Assembly (NCBI RefSeq): GCF_041381155.1 | Contig: NC_091136.1 | Location: forward strand, 48,536,284-48,600,283 | Length of the DNA stretch: 64,000 nucleotides | Source of the DNA: Argopecten irradians | Lineage: Eukaryota > Mollusca > Bivalvia > Pectinida > Pectinidae | Direction of reading: 5' to 3' | In this document: one piece after another, positions 63,841 through 64,000 of the stretch | Position numbering within the stretch: position 1 is the stretch's first letter | How the letters are laid out: every line of letters begins with the position of its first letter | The notes under the pieces: model-generated | Databases searched by the model: none | Told to the model about the DNA's origin: nothing | What the model saw: only the letters and a program-made list of their open reading frames with translations | Made by a program: the position numbers and the translations under genes

Positions 63841-64000
63841 GAGACAAACATAGTATCCAATTAAATAATTCGGTACCACACTGATATGAATAGTATCCAA
63901 TGAAATGATCCGGCGACACAATCACATTATCCAATGAAATTATTTGTTGACATAGTACATTATCCTATGACTGATCTGTTGACACAGTGTTATTAATAGA
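63841..64000 (+). repeat. Degenerate short tandem repeat at the window edge
   Basis: Four diverged units of 32-41 bp marked by TATCCAATTAAATAATTCGG (63853), TATCCAATGAAATGATCCGG (63893), TATCCAATGAAATTATTTG (63928) and TATCCTATGACTGATCTG (63960), each followed by a GACACA-like word. The array may continue beyond the window. Confidence 0.6.

Overview
This is a eukaryotic window, AT-rich and intron-rich, from an invertebrate that is most likely a bivalve mollusc and perhaps a scallop. The evidence is spliced single-copy housekeeping genes with GT-AG introns, tRNA-derived SINEs, a CR1/L2-like LINE, many minisatellites and foldback elements, and dispersed repeats of a style I associate with bivalve genomes (for example the AGGCCCATAGGGCCT block near 13751). 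The species call rests on repeat style only and is tentative. No operon, bacterial or viral structure is present.

Two genes can be reconstructed exon by exon. SRP14 (minus strand, 15644-19750, five exons, 109 aa) encodes the Alu-domain protein of the signal recognition particle. POLR2G/RPB7 (plus strand, 20271 to about 35906, eight exons, 172 aa) encodes the RNA polymerase II stalk subunit. They lie head to head with 520 bp between start codons, and the same ACTTCCGGTT motif sits just upstream of each ATG, so a shared bidirectional promoter is likely. SRP14 intron 2 carries a dead LINE and a small decayed copy of the start of exon 3.

The most unusual structure is at the 3' end of POLR2G. The terminal exon, which supplies only the last residues Gly-Leu-X-Ser and the stop, is present in six tandem copies of a 35-43 bp unit (35709-35906). 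Each copy has its own pyrimidine-rich AG acceptor and an intact stop, with X being Met, Val, Met, Leu, Val, Val. The intron before it is about 10.9 kb and contains a 3.7 kb minisatellite (about 32 bp unit, 24942-28640), a second 1.2 kb minisatellite (about 31 bp unit, 31190-32395) and hairpins. Very long open frames over the first minisatellite are artefacts of a stop-free repeat.

The rest is gene-poor and full of mobile DNA. From left to right: the end of a long foldback element (1-995); a 350 bp MITE; a 73 bp hairpin; two copies of a composite repeat (5640-7470, interrupted by a 1 kb insertion, and 11300-13225); two kinds of SINE (9164-9453 and 13311-13500); a degenerate 150 bp tandem array (13740-14460); after POLR2G, an almost complete 3.3 kb foldback palindrome (38592-41915); a second long-inverted-repeat element with a decayed coding core (42371-46160); and a third foldback with a 21 bp minisatellite in its loop (48157-49391). 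From 49.4 kb to the end I see no supportable gene, only repeat fragments, a CCAAT-like short tandem array near 62 kb and a short tandem array at the right edge.
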